64,000 nucleotides of DNA from Alentia gelatinosa (lineage: Eukaryota; Annelida; Polychaeta; Phyllodocida; Polynoidae), in NCBI GenBank assembly GCA_950022655.1, contig OX465590.1, forward strand, positions 38,019,218 to 38,083,217, given 5' to 3'. Numbering within the stretch: the stretch's first letter is position 1; every line of letters begins with the position of its first letter. Shown here piece by piece: positions 63,881 through 64,000 of this stretch. A program made the position numbers and the translations under genes. The notes beneath the pieces were generated by a model. It saw only the letters and a program-made list of their open reading frames with translations. It was not told the DNA's origin and made no database searches.

Positions 63881-64000
63881 AGGCCCGTTTCCATTGGCCG
63901 ATTATTCGGCACCGATCTGTTGTCGGGAACCATCAACAGATGTTTTGGATATATCAACGTTAGATAGATGAATTGAGATAAGAGCTGCAGAGAATGCTCA
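63881..64000 (+). mobile_element. MITE-B, left end, cut by the window edge
   Basis: AGGCCCGTTTCCATTGGCCG begins directly after the MITE-E terminus. GTCGGGAACCATCAACAGA is a version of the B subterminal motif. The rest lies beyond the window. Confidence 0.75.

Overview
This window looks like intergenic and intronic DNA of an animal, probably a marine invertebrate. It is about 60% A+T with eukaryote-style simple repeats, poly(A)-tailed retroelement ends, a DIRS-type retrotransposon, several CR1/Jockey-like LINE fragments and dozens of MITEs nested in one another. There is no sign of bacterial gene organisation. I cannot name the species from the sequence. No complete host gene, tRNA, rRNA or CRISPR array was recognised.

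The clearest protein-coding content is mobile. A LINE at 43.7-46.5 kb carries endonuclease and reverse transcriptase in one long frame broken by a single TGA and a terminal frameshift. A DIRS/Ngaro-like element at 17.2-19.7 kb on the minus strand has an intact zinc-knuckle gag and a frameshifted, truncated reverse transcriptase. LINE 3' ends lie at 25.9, 32.8, 41.8 and 57.1 kb, with shorter poly(A)-tailed remnants elsewhere.

The rest is mostly non-autonomous DNA elements that fall into recurring families, lettered here. MITE-A has GGCGTCCACCTA ends; B has GGCCCGTTTCCATTGG; C has GCCCCCACCTACCACGAT with TTA target duplications; D has CGTCCACCAACCACGAC; E has AGTGGGATTCACACGG with a TTA duplication; F has GACACACCAAGCGAG; G is a CACCTGACGACTA family. 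Added to these are a 2-kb piggyBac-like element with TTAA and CCCTTT ends, a family with 9-bp target duplications, and a large set of foldback (FB) elements. An FB element has a short core bounded by inverted TTTATCCTACCCC motifs and then a long palindrome whose tip often reads CTCGGCTTCGCCTCG although the arms differ. Nesting is deep enough to order the insertions in several places.

Host-gene signals are weak but present. A signal-peptide-like mini-exon with good splice sites lies at 8097-8179, followed by a chain of possible micro-exons that is largely compatible with chance. A CpG-rich 619-bp segment at 60776-61394, flanked by an exact 17-bp repeat, carries promoter-like motifs and an 84-codon frame. 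A cluster of AAGATGGC motifs lies near 22.3-22.8 kb. Where I saw nothing recognisable, the entry says so.
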